From Rotaria sp. Silwood1 (taxonomy: Eukaryota > Rotifera > Eurotatoria > Philodinida > Philodinidae), in NCBI GenBank assembly GCA_905250075.1, contig CAJNOP010000084.1, forward strand, positions 694,492-758,491: 64,000 nucleotides of DNA, given 5' to 3'. The position numbers and the translations under genes were made by a program. The notes beneath the pieces were generated by a model. The model was not told where the DNA came from and made no database searches. It worked only from the letters and a program-made list of their open reading frames with translations. This document shows, piece by piece, positions 1 through 12,524 of this stretch. Numbering within the stretch: position 1 is the stretch's first letter; each line of letters opens with the position of its first letter.

Positions 1-2179
1 ATTTATTATTTTTCATAGTTTTGGTGGTGGTATATATATATTCAGATATCTCTTATTTCTTTTAAAATGATATAAATTTATATTGAATATATGTATATAT
101 ATTAGGTACTGGTTCTGGTTTTACATCTCTTCTTATGGAACATTTAAATATTGATTATAATAAAAAAACACATTTTGAATTTGCTGTTTTTCCATCACCT
201 AAATTATCAACAATTATTACTGAACCATATAATACAATATTAAATACTCATATTGGTTTAGAATATGCTGATTGTGTATTTATTGTTGATAATGAAGCTT
301 TATGGAATATTTGTACAAATTTACTTGATATAAAAAAAGCTAATTTTGTTAATATTAATCGTCTTATATCTCAAGTTATATCAAATATAACAGCTGGAAA
401 TCGTTTTAAAAATGAAAATACAACAAATTTTATTGAATTTCAAACAAATCTTATACCATTTCCACGTATTCATTTTCCTTTAGTTAGTTATGCACCTATA
501 TATTCAATTGAAAAAGTTTATCATGAACAAAATGATATACAAACATTAACACAAGATTTATTTCATCGAAATAATCAAATGATTAAAGTTGAACCATCAA
601 TAGGAAAATATATGTCTATTGCAATTCTATATCGAGGTTCCGTATCACCAATAGATGTTAATTATACAATTAATAAATTAAAAAATGATAGAAAAATTTC
701 ATTTGTTGATTGGTGAGTTATTATACTTTTTAGAAATATAGAATTTAATTAATTATAATACTCTATGAGGACCACATTAGATAGGGTGAGAATATTTAGT
801 AATGGCAACTCGAAAGCTAAGCAAAACTTATAAAAATTAGATTTCAATAATCAGAAAACTCCAGTAATAATTTATATCAGTCTGTTTTGACTTTTGAAAA
901 ATCAATTAGTTTTTGATACAATAACAAAAATGTCATAAATAGGAATTTCTATTCTAAGATTTAAACCATCAAAACTTCAGTTCGGAATTAGCATAAAAAT
1001 CTGAATGATTTAATATTTTGAGAATGAATTTTGTTGTAAGAAAGACTTCAATGAGACATTTAAAAAGTTTTTTTATAAAGGTAACAGAAAAAAAATTTTC
1101 ATGTTTTACTACAGGATGTTTACATTTATTTTGCATCACATTTAATGCAATAATAATAAAACGTCTTTTTTTAGAAAGCATTCAAAACCTCTAGAGGCAG
1201 AAGTATTTTTAATTTTTCATCAATCAATAAGAATATTTGCTACTCTTACTTACTTTAGTGCTCTGTTTACCAATGAGATGGTATTTAGTGATATTATCGA
1301 TTAGAAGATTTTAATTGCTTTCCACAAACATTCATTAGACAGACTCTTGAACAAGTTTCATGATTAACGAATGATCGAAAATTTTTTTAAACAGCATATT
1401 TGTCCACTATCGATATTGTTAGAAAATATTTCTGACGTTTGTACTATTCTCGAATATGAACTTAGAAATTTTGTCCGATAGTAGTGAAATAATTTTTGAA
1501 GAATTCAAAAAAAACAAAATTAGTTTGAATGAAAAAGATTATATATTTTCATTATTATGATTCGAAATTTGTTGTGGAAATCTTTACTTATATATCAACT
1601 GATAGATCAGAAACTATCTTACAAAATGTACAATTTTTAATATGTTTAAATGAGGACTAGTCACGACGTATAGTTTTTAGTTTGTCTACTAAGTTTCAGA
1701 GCACCTAGAGTCGATAATAAATTGTTTTGATATTACTAATATATCTACAATTAATTTATTCTATTTGACATGAACAGTAAGAAGTATTCGAGAATGACTC
1801 TATGATATTTTCTATAAATTTCATTAATATTTTAATTATAGGTGTCCGAGTGGATTCAAAATTGGTTATAGTAGAGTATATTTTTGATAAATCATTTGAT
1901 CTTCTTATATTCTATTATATAGCTACAAGTCCACCAATATATGTTCCTGGTGGTGATCTTGCACCAGTTAAATATTCTGCTGTTAGTTTAGCAAATTCAA
2001 CAGCTTTAATTGATGCATGGTCTCGAATAAATTATAAATTTGATCTTATGTATTCAAAACGAGCTTTCGTTCATTGGTATATTAGTGAAGGAATGGAAGA
2101 AAATGAATTTAATGAAGCTCGAGAAAATTTAGCTGCTCTTGAAAAAGGTTCATATTATACAGAAAAAAAAAATAAATAA
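1..2179 (+). CDS. Divergent alpha-tubulin, 3' part (5' end outside window)
   Basis: Structural GTPase subunit of microtubules. Exons: 1-29 (partial), 106-712, 1842-1870, 1923-2179; introns 30-105, 713-1841 and 1871-1922, all GT-AG with matching phase. The first exon encodes FHSFGGG and joins to [13 protein letters not shown], the alpha-tubulin GTP-binding loop and following helix. Further family blocks are [16 protein letters not shown] (with the Glu at the position of the catalytic alpha-tubulin Glu254), [33 protein letters not shown] and [20 protein letters not shown]. It is clearly diverged from canonical alpha-tubulin. The C-terminus is SYYTEKKNK: the acidic tail and terminal EEY are absent, so polyglutamylation and tyrosination sites are missing. 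The 1129-bp intron is unusual beside the 52- and 76-bp ones. An AATAAA overlaps the stop. Family certain; whether expressed is not visible. Confidence 0.92.
713..1841 (+). other. Long intron of the alpha-tubulin gene
   Basis: Starts GTGAGT and ends TATAG; it splits the TGG codon before CPSGFK after its second base. A+T-rich with no convincing coding or repeat content; the minus-strand reading frame at 969-1181 has no recognisable features. Roughly 15-20 times longer than the other introns of this gene. Confidence 0.8.
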
Positions 2180-2633
2180 ATATTCTATGACTTCTTTTTT
2201 TTTGTTTTTTTTTTAATAATTAAGATTATATTGAAGCAGGACATGATTCAATACAATTTGATTCAATTCGATCTAGTCAAGAAGAATAAATATAACATGT
2301 GATTCTATGAATGTCGAACGAGAAATTTTTTTTTTTTTCATATCCTATTTCGTTGAAATACAATATTCAACTTTGATAATAATTACGTACGATCAAAATC
2401 CTTTGCTTTTTATGTATGAAGAAAGAGAGAAAGAAGAAAAAAAAACAACAAAGATTCTTTTTTTTTTGTCATGTCGTAAATGAGAAAAAATCTAATAAAC
2501 AATTCATATATATATATATGATTCATCTGAGACAATACAATAGAGATAGATAACACAAAAGGCAAACATTTGTATTAGATAGAACTTAGTTTATTTATAG
2601 ACTAAGTTTTGTTTTTCCTGATCTATCATCAAA

Positions 2634-3305
2634 ATGTCTCGTCCCGATCGTTTTAAAATGGTTTTATTAGGTGAATCAGCTGTTGGAAAATCTTCTTTAG
2701 CACTTCAATTAGCAAAAGGACTATTTCAAGAAAATGCTGAAAGTACTATTGGTGCTGCTTTTTTTACACATACACTTAAAATTGATCAACATACATCACT
2801 TCATGTTGAATTATGGGATACAGCTGGTCAAGAACGGTAAATTTGTTTTTATTATGAATATAAAGAACAAAAAAAAAAAAATTTATTGTCTAGATATCAT
2901 TCACTTGCACCAATGTATTATCGTAGTGCACAAGCAGCTCTTATTGTCTATGATATAACAAATTATAATTCTTTTCTTCAAGCAAAAAAATGGGTAAGAG
3001 AATTACGTCAAGTCAAAGGAACTGAAATAATCATTGGTTTAGCAGGAAATAAATCTGATTTAACAATAGAAAATAAACGTCAAGTTGATATATGTGAAGG
3101 AGCTGAATATGCTGATGAAAATGAACTTATATTTATGGAAACATCAGCTAAACGAGGTGAAAATGTTACAGAAATATTTATGAATGTTGCTAGACAAGTT
3201 GCTATAAAACAATCATCTAATACATTATCTAAATCATTTGGAATAATTCCATCACCAAAATCAAATATTTCGTGTTGCAGTAACAATACTAACAGTAAAA
3301 CATAA
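2634..3305 (+). CDS. RAB5: Rab5-like small GTPase
   Basis: Early-endosome type Rab GTPase, 204 residues. Two exons, 2634-2836 and 2894-3305, joined by a 57-bp GT-AG intron that splits the Arg codon of WDTAGQER. P-loop GESAVGKS (about residues 13-20), switch I with STIGAAF, G3 WDTAGQER followed directly by [10 protein letters not shown] (the Rab5 switch II signature), G4 NKSD and G5 ETSAK are all present. The C-terminus contains the double cysteine of Rab5 (CCSN) but continues for six more residues to NSKT, so the prenylated cysteines are not at the usual distance from the end. A pyrimidine-AG at 2591-2600 lies 33 bp before the ATG. Same strand as the tubulin gene, 450 bp downstream of it. The Rab5 subfamily is favoured by the GESAVGKSS and [10 protein letters not shown] blocks. 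Confidence 0.93.
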
Positions 3306-4911
3306 TAAATTTTATTTTCATCTCGAGTTTTTTTTTTTTTGTTTCTATCAATCTTATTTCTCACACATATATATGTATAAGAAAGTCATTTAAAATATAA
3401 TTACCTATTCTTAACATTATTGAACTCTTATACCTATATATATATACGAATAATTATTCATCACCATTATAAAACTATGTATAATATATATACTTAATCT
3501 ATGTTTAAAATGAAATCAAGTGGATGAATGAAGAGAACACTTCTCACACACACATAGTGAGATGTATCATCAAGAGATGCATGTGTGTCTACTGAAAAAT
3601 GACTTATCCTTATTTTAATCTCTGTTGGATTTCACCCACTGGCAAAAAACTAATGGAATTGTGAAGATATACTATTTCGTGTGTTAATTGGCCTATAGCC
3701 GCTTTATCTTATGATGTTGCTTCTTTTTTTTTTTTTGTTAAATCGATCAACTAAGGTGATGACGAACTATAAAACATGAATGTGCGAACGATCAAGTCTG
3801 ATGAGATTAACCATCACCTTTATTGTTCTTTCATCCTCATATGTATATGTTTTCAATCGATTGACACATTGCTTCATATTGAGTCCATCTGTTATCTCCC
3901 TTGTGTGTCGACGAAAGAAGAAGAAGAAAAAAAAAATTTCACATGGAAATTATCATCATAATTAGAAATGTTATCTTGTTTACATTTATGAAAAAGAAAT
4001 ACGATAGACAATATCGAATATAAATGTTTTATTGGATTTTTTTTGTATTTACAAAAAAAAAAAAACTACTTTCGGCAATAGAAATATACAATTCATGTCA
4101 TGCATTGACACATTTTGTTATTCTTTTTTGTTCGCTTGTTAATGTTTGATGAAAAAAAAAAAGATTGACATGAAATGAATGATGAACAGTAACCCGCTGG
4201 CGACAATTATACTCGTCGATCAAAAGACATGAGTAAGATGACATCTTTTAAGACGAAAAAACAAACAAAAAAAAAGATGTACCGCTCAAGTTGAACATTA
4301 ACAAAACTACTTGAAATGTTTAATTGAAAATGAAAAGATTCGAACATCTAATTATTTCTGGTCAGGCGAAAAAAAAAATGGAAAAAAAATTTAATTAGAA
4401 TTTTACAAATGTTGGTCAAACTCGTGACTTCAATGGATGCGAGAGAGGTTCATCATGGAGCATTAAGCTCATTTAATAAAAAAGATTATCGATATGTATT
4501 TAAAATATGTTTCTATCTAAATAGCTTCTCTGGTGAAATTTTTACATTATATTGATGATTTTTTTGCTCACGAATTCTTGAGATCTTGGAACATATCTCT
4601 CGAAGTTTATGGCAATTAAAATAAGCATAAAGACATCAAAAATATAGAAAATAATTGGTTGATGGCATAATATGTATTTGATTGGTTGAATGGATATTAT
4701 GTGTTGATGATGTAAAGAATGTCTCGCCTTGATTACGTGGAAATTGAACGGAAGAGAGCGAGAGAGAAAGAGAAAAATAAGAGAGAATGGTTGACCTATA
4801 TATATAAGATTGTTGACTACGTAATATTATGTTCATTCTGACATAACTCACACTTGATCTATTAACCACAAAAGAAAAACAGAAGAAGGTGCTTATATAA
4901 CATCAATAATA
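3306..4911. other. Intergenic, no gene seen
   Basis: A+T-rich with poly-A and poly-T runs. Reading frames at 3776-3965 (+) and 4636-4869 (-) have no family features and low-complexity translation. A purine-rich GAGA tract at about 4750-4790 lies roughly 130 bp before the zinc-finger start and could be promoter sequence. Confidence 0.5.
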
Positions 4912-5770
4912 ATGTCATTTATGATCGACAATATTCTTGGTTCATCATTGACATCAACAAATACAAATCGAAGACTACCACTTCAATCATTAACAAATAC
5001 TCATATAAATGTTTCATTCAATAGTAAACAAAAAGAACGTCGTATGTGGAAATGTGAAATATGTGAAAAATCATTTGATCGTCCATCATTATTAACACGA
5101 CATATTCGTACTCATACAGGTAAAATAAAAATAATATAAAGATTTTAAATGAATGAAAATAATTTTTTTATTTAGGTGAAAAACCACATGAATGTGATAT
5201 ATGTTCAAAAGCATTTTCAACATCATCATCATTAAATACTCATCGTCGTATTCATTCAGGTGAAAAACCACATATTTGTGATATATGTAATAAATGTTTT
5301 ACTGCATCATCAAATCTTTATTATCATAAATTAACTCATAGCAAAGTAAGAAAACTTCAATAAAATATAACATATTTCTATTTTTTATTTTTTTTTGTAA
5401 ATAGGATAAACCTCATAAATGTTTACAATGTTCAAAAAGTTTTGCAACACCAGGTGATCTTCGTTGTCATTCACATGTACATAATGGTACATGGCCATAT
5501 CGTTGTCCAATATGTACAAGAGGATTTTCAAAACAAACAAATCTTAAAAATCATTTACTTATTCATACTGGTCAAAAACCATTTCAATGTCAATATTGTT
5601 TAAAAAATTTTTCATTATCATGTAATCTTCGTTCACATATTCGTACACATCATAATGATTTACCATTAGATTTTTCATTATCATCATTTTCAGAAAATCA
5701 TTCTTCGTTATCAATTGTTGATGATGATCAAAATCAAAATTCTATAATTGATGTTGAAAATCATGATTAA
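4912..5770 (+). CDS. C2H2 zinc-finger protein with six fingers
   Basis: Probable DNA-binding transcription factor, 247 residues. Exons 4912-5119, 5176-5345 and 5405-5770 with 56- and 59-bp GT-AG introns; phases match. Six consecutive C2H2 fingers begin CEICEKSF, CDICSKAF, CDICNKCF, CLQCSKSF, CPICTRGF and CQYCLKNF, each with the C-x2-C and H-x3-H pattern. Linkers between fingers include TGEKPH, SGEKPH and TGQKPF, the typical DNA-binding linker. The first 45 residues are Ser/Thr/Asn-rich and the last 30 are acidic (VDDDQNQ). No KRAB, SCAN or BTB domain is present. The two introns fall at finger boundaries. I cannot assign it to a named orthologue group; a GFI- or Snail-like relation was considered but the finger sequences do not settle it. 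Confidence 0.9.
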
Positions 5771-7618
5771 ACGTTTTGTGCTTGTTCATTTATATATAAC
5801 GCACAATGAACAGTGTTGTTTTTGTATATATATATTATGTATAAATAAATTTGTGTTTTCGATTACAATCAAAAAAAAAAAGCAGATTTGATTCCGGAAG
5901 TTTATCTAACATGATGAACGAGACAGATGATTTCAATCAAGATCAAATTTCTTATTGTTCTCAAAGGAAGGAAGGAACTTCTTTTAGTCATTGAATTCAT
6001 CAAATTCATTTTTAATGACTTTTTTTTTTCGAAGACAATGTTGAGGATTGTTTTTTTTTTTTCGTTATTTAATTTTTAGTTCTGTTCATATTCAGAAAAG
6101 ATGAAATAAACCGAAACTACATAGGACAAATAATTAGACATGTCAATATCTACACATATATAAAAACACATATGTTTCTTATAGACTAATTTCTAAAATA
6201 AATAAGTTCAAAGATAAACTTACATCGTTTCTTTAATCGCAGTCGTGTGATTTTCTTTTTTTTTTTATTCGTACAATATTCACAATCCTTTGCTAATAGA
6301 CATATATACATACACATATGTAGTTTATTGTTGCATTCGATCTACTGTGAAAAGATAACATTGAAATGGTGATTACAGTGTTATTTTTGTTCATCTTCTA
6401 TTTTTATAAGATGTAAGAAGATGATTGTGTTTATCTGAATGAGTATGAGAAAACATGCAAAGAAGACAAAAAAAAAAATTTTTTATTATGAGATAGTATG
6501 TTTCAAACAAATACATCATTGATGAACGATGTGTTAGAAAACAAATACATCTCCTATTTCCTTAATATAGCTATATAAAGATATGTTAATGATAATCGAA
6601 TGATGCATGTCATAGAATGTATTTATGAAATAAGATCAACTTTTAATTGTTAATTCTTATTGTATTCTTTATGGAGATGATTTAAAGTGTTATATCCTTT
6701 TTCGAATTTATATACTGATAAACATGAATGTAAAATGGATTGAATAATGAACTAATTGTAAATGAAAATCAGCATGATATCGGAAGGAAATGTTACACGT
6801 GCAGTTATGTAGTATTAGAATACTAAAGGAAGTAAAAAAAAAAGTAATAGATTGCTACCAGATACAAAGTATGCAAACTTTAATCTTTTAGTCTTATAGT
6901 TTGATCACAAATAGAGCAGTTTAAATTCTAATTGAAAAGACTAAACGATCTTCATTTGAAGGAGTTAGAAGGTCAACATTGAGTTTTTTTATGAGAATTG
7001 ATACGAATCTCCGAACAATGATTCATATTTTCAATTAATTTGAATCCTTGATTTTGAAATTTCATGATCGCAGCTATTGATTAAAGAAACGATTTATATT
7101 GAGATTGTCTCAGATAATGAAGGCTTCCTTGTACTTCAAGATTTCAGCAGACTGAAATACTCTATCTGTATCACAATAGAGACATACAAACTTTTATTAA
7201 AATGAAGATTAACATATTTAAAGGAAAATTTTATCAGATCCATAGATCAAAAATTATAAATGAATCTCGTAAAAATAAAGTCTAAACGAAAACATTTGAA
7301 CTAACAGATCTAGCAACAACAAATACATCAACGTTAATCGTACGTAGTAAATCCAAGTTTGAAAGTGTGAGATGTTGAAACAAAAAAAAATATTTATGAA
7401 AATCTTTTTCACTCGATTGATTGATATTTATTTATTTTATCAATGACAGGATGAATGGGGAATTATGTTATACAATAATTGATTCATTTAGTACATCCAA
7501 AAAAAAAAAATTTTTTTGCAAACAAATTCAAAACAATTATTTCGGATATTATAATTTTTTTTTTTAATCTTTCAATTGAAAATAAAAATCTTTAAATATA
7601 ATCATAATTATATATGTA
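5771..7618. other. Intergenic, no gene seen
   Basis: Nothing beyond A+T-rich sequence with homopolymer runs. It lies between the convergent 3' ends of the zinc-finger gene and the MOB3 gene, with AATAAA at about 5844-5850. Confidence 0.5.
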
Positions 7619-9301
7619 TCAATTTGATCTAACAATACCAAGTACTTCTGGACATAATCGATTGGTCATTTCATACTAAAAAATAATAAAAATAAATATT
7701 AAAAAATATTAAAATAAGATTAATGTTTTACCAATGGAGCAATTTCTTCTTTTTTTAATAAATCAAATTCATGACAAAAATAACAAAAATGTTTATAACA
7801 CATATTAACATGTGGTTCCTATATAATATACAAAAACAAACAGAAAATATAAATATTTTATAATAATTATTAATATTGATTACCGCTTGTAAATCAATTA
7901 TACGATCAAAATGATGTACATAAACATGAACAAAAACTCGATATAAACGTGAAAGTAATTTTTTACATGTTGAACGAAAATTTTTTGGAAATGGTGTACC
8001 AACTTGTATTGGAAATATTGACTCATCATTTATTATTGTTTCAACCCATTCCATAAGTAATGTTATATAATCAGGAGCACTTAATGATGTTGGTTTTTTA
8101 TATTTAATACCATCACACCATCTAAATATATATGAATAAATCATTTAATAAGAGAAGAACAAACAAAAAAAATAATGTATCTTTCATCAATACCTATATT
8201 CATAACGAGGACCACCCGACATAGTTGGACAAGTTTCTCGAGTACAATATTCACTGATAATGCCATAAACAAGATTGATTCGATTAAAAAAATCGACAAC
8301 TTTATATTAAAAAAGAAAAGAAATGTTCAAGTTAGACTCCATTGTTGTTGATATACAATCATAGATTATATATCAATAGTACAAAATAAATAGAATAAAA
8401 TCTTTCTGTGATTAGCAATAACAACTATATTGTATATCATATTTTAATTCTACAACGATTGTACTATTTTCTTTTAATCACAAAAGAAAGAATTATCATT
8501 AAATTCTTGTTTTAAAAATAAAACAAATATGAGATATTTACCTGAAGATAGTACAATAGAGTTAGATGACTTCCGAAGTCTTAAAAGGTTTTGAACTTAC
8601 GGTACACGATAAGATATATGAAACATCCGTTCTCTACTTTATTAATTCGTAACTTATTTCTTTATAGTTGAGTTTGTATCACCAAATCTCAAAGAAACAT
8701 TTTTTTTTATACAACTGCTAGTATGTCTATCATTATGATTTTATAAAAGAAGTGCAATTCGACCAAAAAAACATAGTATTTTTGTTTTAATATATTGAAA
8801 AAAAGATGGATTTGATGCAAAAAAGTTTAACAATAAGATATTTTTAAACCTTTTTTTTTTGTAATATCTAAATAGTATTTTTCATAGTCTATAGATTTTT
8901 TGTATCTAATGCATTCTATACTAAATTTTCTAAAAACAAATTTAGTATTCCTATGAACTTTTATGATATTCTATATAGGTATATCATTCATTCTTACCAT
9001 GTACTGCAATCCAATCATCTTCATCTTCATTATCTGGTAATTTAACAATTTCTTTTAAATCCAAACCTGATTTTAATGAAGCACTTGCTTGTTTATGCAG
9101 TGAATAACGCATTGTACCTTTTAAAAAATAAAAGAAGTAAATATAACATATGAACATAATATTAAGAAATATTATACCCGGCTCAAATTTCTTTTTCGGA
9201 CGAAAAGTCTATAAATAAAAAAAAAAAAAGGTAAAAAAATTCTAAATTACATAAATTCATACCTTATCTTTTGCAAAGAATGATGCAAACGAAGATGCCA
9301 T
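7619..9301 (-). CDS. MOB3: MOB kinase activator 3 (MOB3 family)
   Basis: Adaptor of the MOB family, which binds and modulates NDR/LATS-type or MST-type kinases; 225 residues, close to the ~217 of animal MOB3. Seven exons on the minus strand: 9301-9263, 9208-9178, 9117-8998, 8299-8194, 8121-7884, 7818-7732 and 7675-7619, all GT-AG with consistent phase. The N-terminal [12 protein letters not shown] distinguishes MOB3 from MOB1 (KTFKPKKNIPEG). Zinc ligands are visible: C-x4-C in [10 protein letters not shown] and the histidines of HVYVHHFD. Other family blocks are [32 protein letters not shown] and the C-terminal [10 protein letters not shown], extended by about a dozen residues beyond the usual MOB3 end. 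Intron 3 is long (698 bp). A TTTTTTGTTTAG acceptor ends at 9330, 28 bp before the ATG. Confidence 0.92.
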
Positions 9302-10964
9302 TTTTAAAAAATTTAAATATCGTTTTCAACTAAACAAAAAAGAACATACAACGAATGTATTTTGTACATCTCTGGTAAACATACTAATAAGTATAGTGAT
9401 TTATTTCTATCGTCTATACGACTATCAGTGTCTCGCTTACTTAAATCAACAATACGGCAGTGATGAGAGTGCAAAAGAGGAAAAGAAAATGGACAGTTGC
9501 GTATGTGTGTACATACATCTCGACTATCAAACAATCAATCATCAACAAACGAAGCAACGAAAAAAAAAAAGATAGCAAAAATCTCGAACAATAAATAGAA
9601 ATGGACTCTATAGAAATACAAACATACACATATACTTACTAAAAAGTATAATGTTCAATTCAAGATGATGTCAGTATGTACTCTCTCTAGTTGGAATGCC
9701 AATGTTCAAGGACGATGAATGATTCATTTGTTCAATGATGCGAGATAACCCTTATATTAAATTGAACGAAGCAGAAGAGGTCGCTTGCAGATGGTTTTCG
9801 TTTTTGTCAATATATTCAATCTGTATAGAAGAATAAAAAGAAAAAAGTAAAACGTTTTGATACTTCATTAATTTAGACAAATAAATCTGCCCTATGTAAA
9901 TGTTAGTCAAATGAAACCTATTTCTAATTTTCATTTTATGAGCTTCATGATAAATTGTATGAATGAACTTCGTACAATATACATAGACAACGGTAGAATA
10001 AGCAATGACATATACAAAAAAAAACTAATGTTTACTCTCGTTAGAGTGCATACATTTGTATTACTGTTCATAATAGTTTTTTTAATGATGATACGAACAT
10101 AATATGAGATGAAATTCTTTAACCTTAATATGGCCACTTTTAGAAACTACAAATTATTGTTTATTTGAGATCTCTGCAGGCCTCAATTACTACAAAATAA
10201 ATATAATATTCTAAATTGTTACTAGTTTATTATGAAAATTTTATTTCAAAAAGAAAAGCAGTTCGTTTGAACAAAGTTCAATCAAATGTTGTGAATGTAT
10301 AATATAACAATGAATAACACTGGTGTTCGAGCGAACCACAGTTAGTCAAGAAGCGTTCACATGTACTTTGTCATGGTCTACTTACATAAAGAATCATTGA
10401 ACGTAACTAGTAGATACATTATCACCATAATCTATTAGTCTTCATTAGAGCATGTATGCAAGATGAGTGATTTCATTTAGTGTTATATACTTATAACAGT
10501 GTGATGAAACTGGCTTAAGTGCAAGCGGATTCTAAGTGATCATTTCAAATTTAATGATTTGAGTTTAAATTCACGAAGTTATGAACAGTTACTTATTAGA
10601 ATAGTCGTTCTATATAAAACTGTCCAAGCTTTATGGATTCAAATTTAACTGATGAAGCGATGATTTCTTTAATTGAAATGTTCATTAATAGAATCCAAAT
10701 TCAATATCAATCTACAGACTAATTTCAGCTTTAATATACATTTTCCCTACAATCTTCTATTGGACGAGTAGAATCTCTAGTTCGAGATTCGTCTAGGTTA
10801 TATATAGGCAGAATAATCAAATCAATAAAATAAAGAGCTAAAATAAGATAATTTTACACTCTATGTGTAAAAGTGTATATAGATCATCCTTCGTCATTTG
10901 AATGCATAGAATTGGGTTTCAAATTTTGCTTTCATGTACTCATGAAATTTTTATCATAGAGTAA
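9302..10964. other. Intergenic, no gene seen
   Basis: A+T-rich. Short open frames on both strands at 9311-9630 and 9750-10140 translate into compositionally odd peptides without motifs. The MOB3 promoter should lie at the left end. Confidence 0.45.
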
Positions 10965-11044
10965 GGTGTGGGTTTGAGGTATGAGTGTGGATGTAGGTGA
11001 GTGTGGCTAAAAAAGAGTAAGAATCATACACCAACCCACACCCT
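10965..11044. repeat. Telomere-like inverted array (G arm then C arm)
   Basis: Degenerate GTGTGG-type G-rich arm (10965-11007), a short A-rich spacer, then a C-rich arm ending CCAACCCACACCC. First of about eighteen such arrays in the window and the most decayed on the G side. Confidence 0.7.
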
Positions 11045-11329
11045 CAGTTCAACGTTAAAAGAAGAATACATTTCGTTTAGTTGAGGACAAATGTCGGCTA
11101 ACGTGAAGAAAAACTTAAACCTGTTACATGTTAAGCTTAATTTAGTATATGTTTAACGCTCGATGAGATTCGATGTTACTTCAGTATTCAACGAAATTTC
11201 GTTGTAATTCAACTTTAAAGAAAAACTAAGTGTCCTTCAACATTATGCTAGAATTAAATTTGGATTAAATGCTCAAGAAGCTGTAATTTTGATTCAATCA
11301 TAAACAGAATTTGACTTCAATTCAACGTA

Positions 11330-11600
11330 GGTATGCACCAGTTCGAGTTTTCAACTGATCAACAAGCCTCAGTTAACTGGACCACTCGATGAACTCGGTG
11401 ATTCAGCTAAGTGAGTGATACGGCGAACCCATTAACCTTCTGCATCCGATGACCCAATGAATTCGGTGACCTATTGTACTTGATGACACATTCAACTCAG
11501 TGTCACATTGAACCAGTTGATTCAATTGACTGTTTGATCTAATAAGTTCAGTGACCAAGTGAATTTGTTGCCCCAGTGAGCTTGGTCACCAGGTAATAGA
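11330..11600. repeat. Cryptic minisatellite, GTGACC / GAACTCGGTGA type
   Basis: Imperfect recurrences of a unit such as GATGACCCAATGAATTCGG: compare ACTCGATGAACTCGGTGA, CCAATGAATTCGGTGACC, ATTCAACTCAGTGTCAC and CAGTGAGCTTGGTCACC. The G+C content is higher than in the flanks. No coding sense found. Confidence 0.5.
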
Positions 11601-11694
11601 GGTGTAGGAAACTCATCAACTTAGTTTAGATCTGTTCATAGAACTGATCTTGTCAATCTCAAAATATAAGTAGAAAATTTAATTCTAAAAGACA

Positions 11695-11860
11695 CAAAAG
11701 TACCATGAAGTGCATTGAAATATTTTGAAGTACATTAAAATATTGAAACTTACAGAAAACTATCACACGGTTGTTAAACGTGCTTTGAAGTAAGTAAAGT
11801 ATCTCGCAGTATGTTAATGTATCTTAAAGTAACTCAAAGTGCCTTGAAGTATCATATTTC
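11695..11860. repeat. Degenerate short repeat, TTGAAGTA type
   Basis: Repeated variants of TTGAAGTACATTAAAATA, TTGAAGTAAGTAAAGTATCT and CTTAAAGTAACTCAAAGT. Probably an old minisatellite. Confidence 0.4.
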
Positions 11861-12524
11861 CTCCTGACATAACCCACACCTTGAATTCGATCTAATATTG
11901 AAAATAATTTAATATTACTCACATTGGATTAGCTGGAAAAGATATGATTTCGAAAGTTAGATATTATTTTCCTATCGATGGCATAATTTTCTGTTGTTTC
12001 GCAATTGGATATCATCGAATATAGGCATAATAATATACAAACTACCTTGTTACATATAAGTCTCCTCAAGTTACTCAAAAAAAAACCAGAGATATCGAAA
12101 TAAGTGAAATTTATGTTATATATATAAAACTCATCAGAGATCAATTGATATGATTACTAAATATACAATAACAATGTTTCTCATATAAATAAATCTGTAA
12201 CGAATCTTTTAGTTAAAGATATACTCCAGTATCGTATCGGATTGCAGCGCCATCATGAACACTTTTATGTTCAATGATTAACCAATGAGTATTTCAGATG
12301 AGTGAGTCATGTGATAATGACGTTTATTTCGTAGTCAAAAACAAATGTCGTTCTTCGCGTATGATATTATTCGTTCTTTTTTTCTTTTTTTACTGTTTTA
12401 CCTTTTAAATAATACTGACAATTTTTGTAATTTTCATTTTACATTTTTCAGAGCATAGGAAATATATGAGTCGAATACCTTCGTAAACCGTATTTATTCG
12501 AGAATAATACTAAAAGAATTGATC

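Noticed and set aside
3538-3580. CACACACACATAGTGAG segment as a telomere-like array
   Set aside because: Simple CA repeat without TGTGGG units or a G arm.
3776-3965. Two overlapping plus-strand frames as a small gene
   Set aside because: Both are short, overlap in different frames and lack splice context or motifs.
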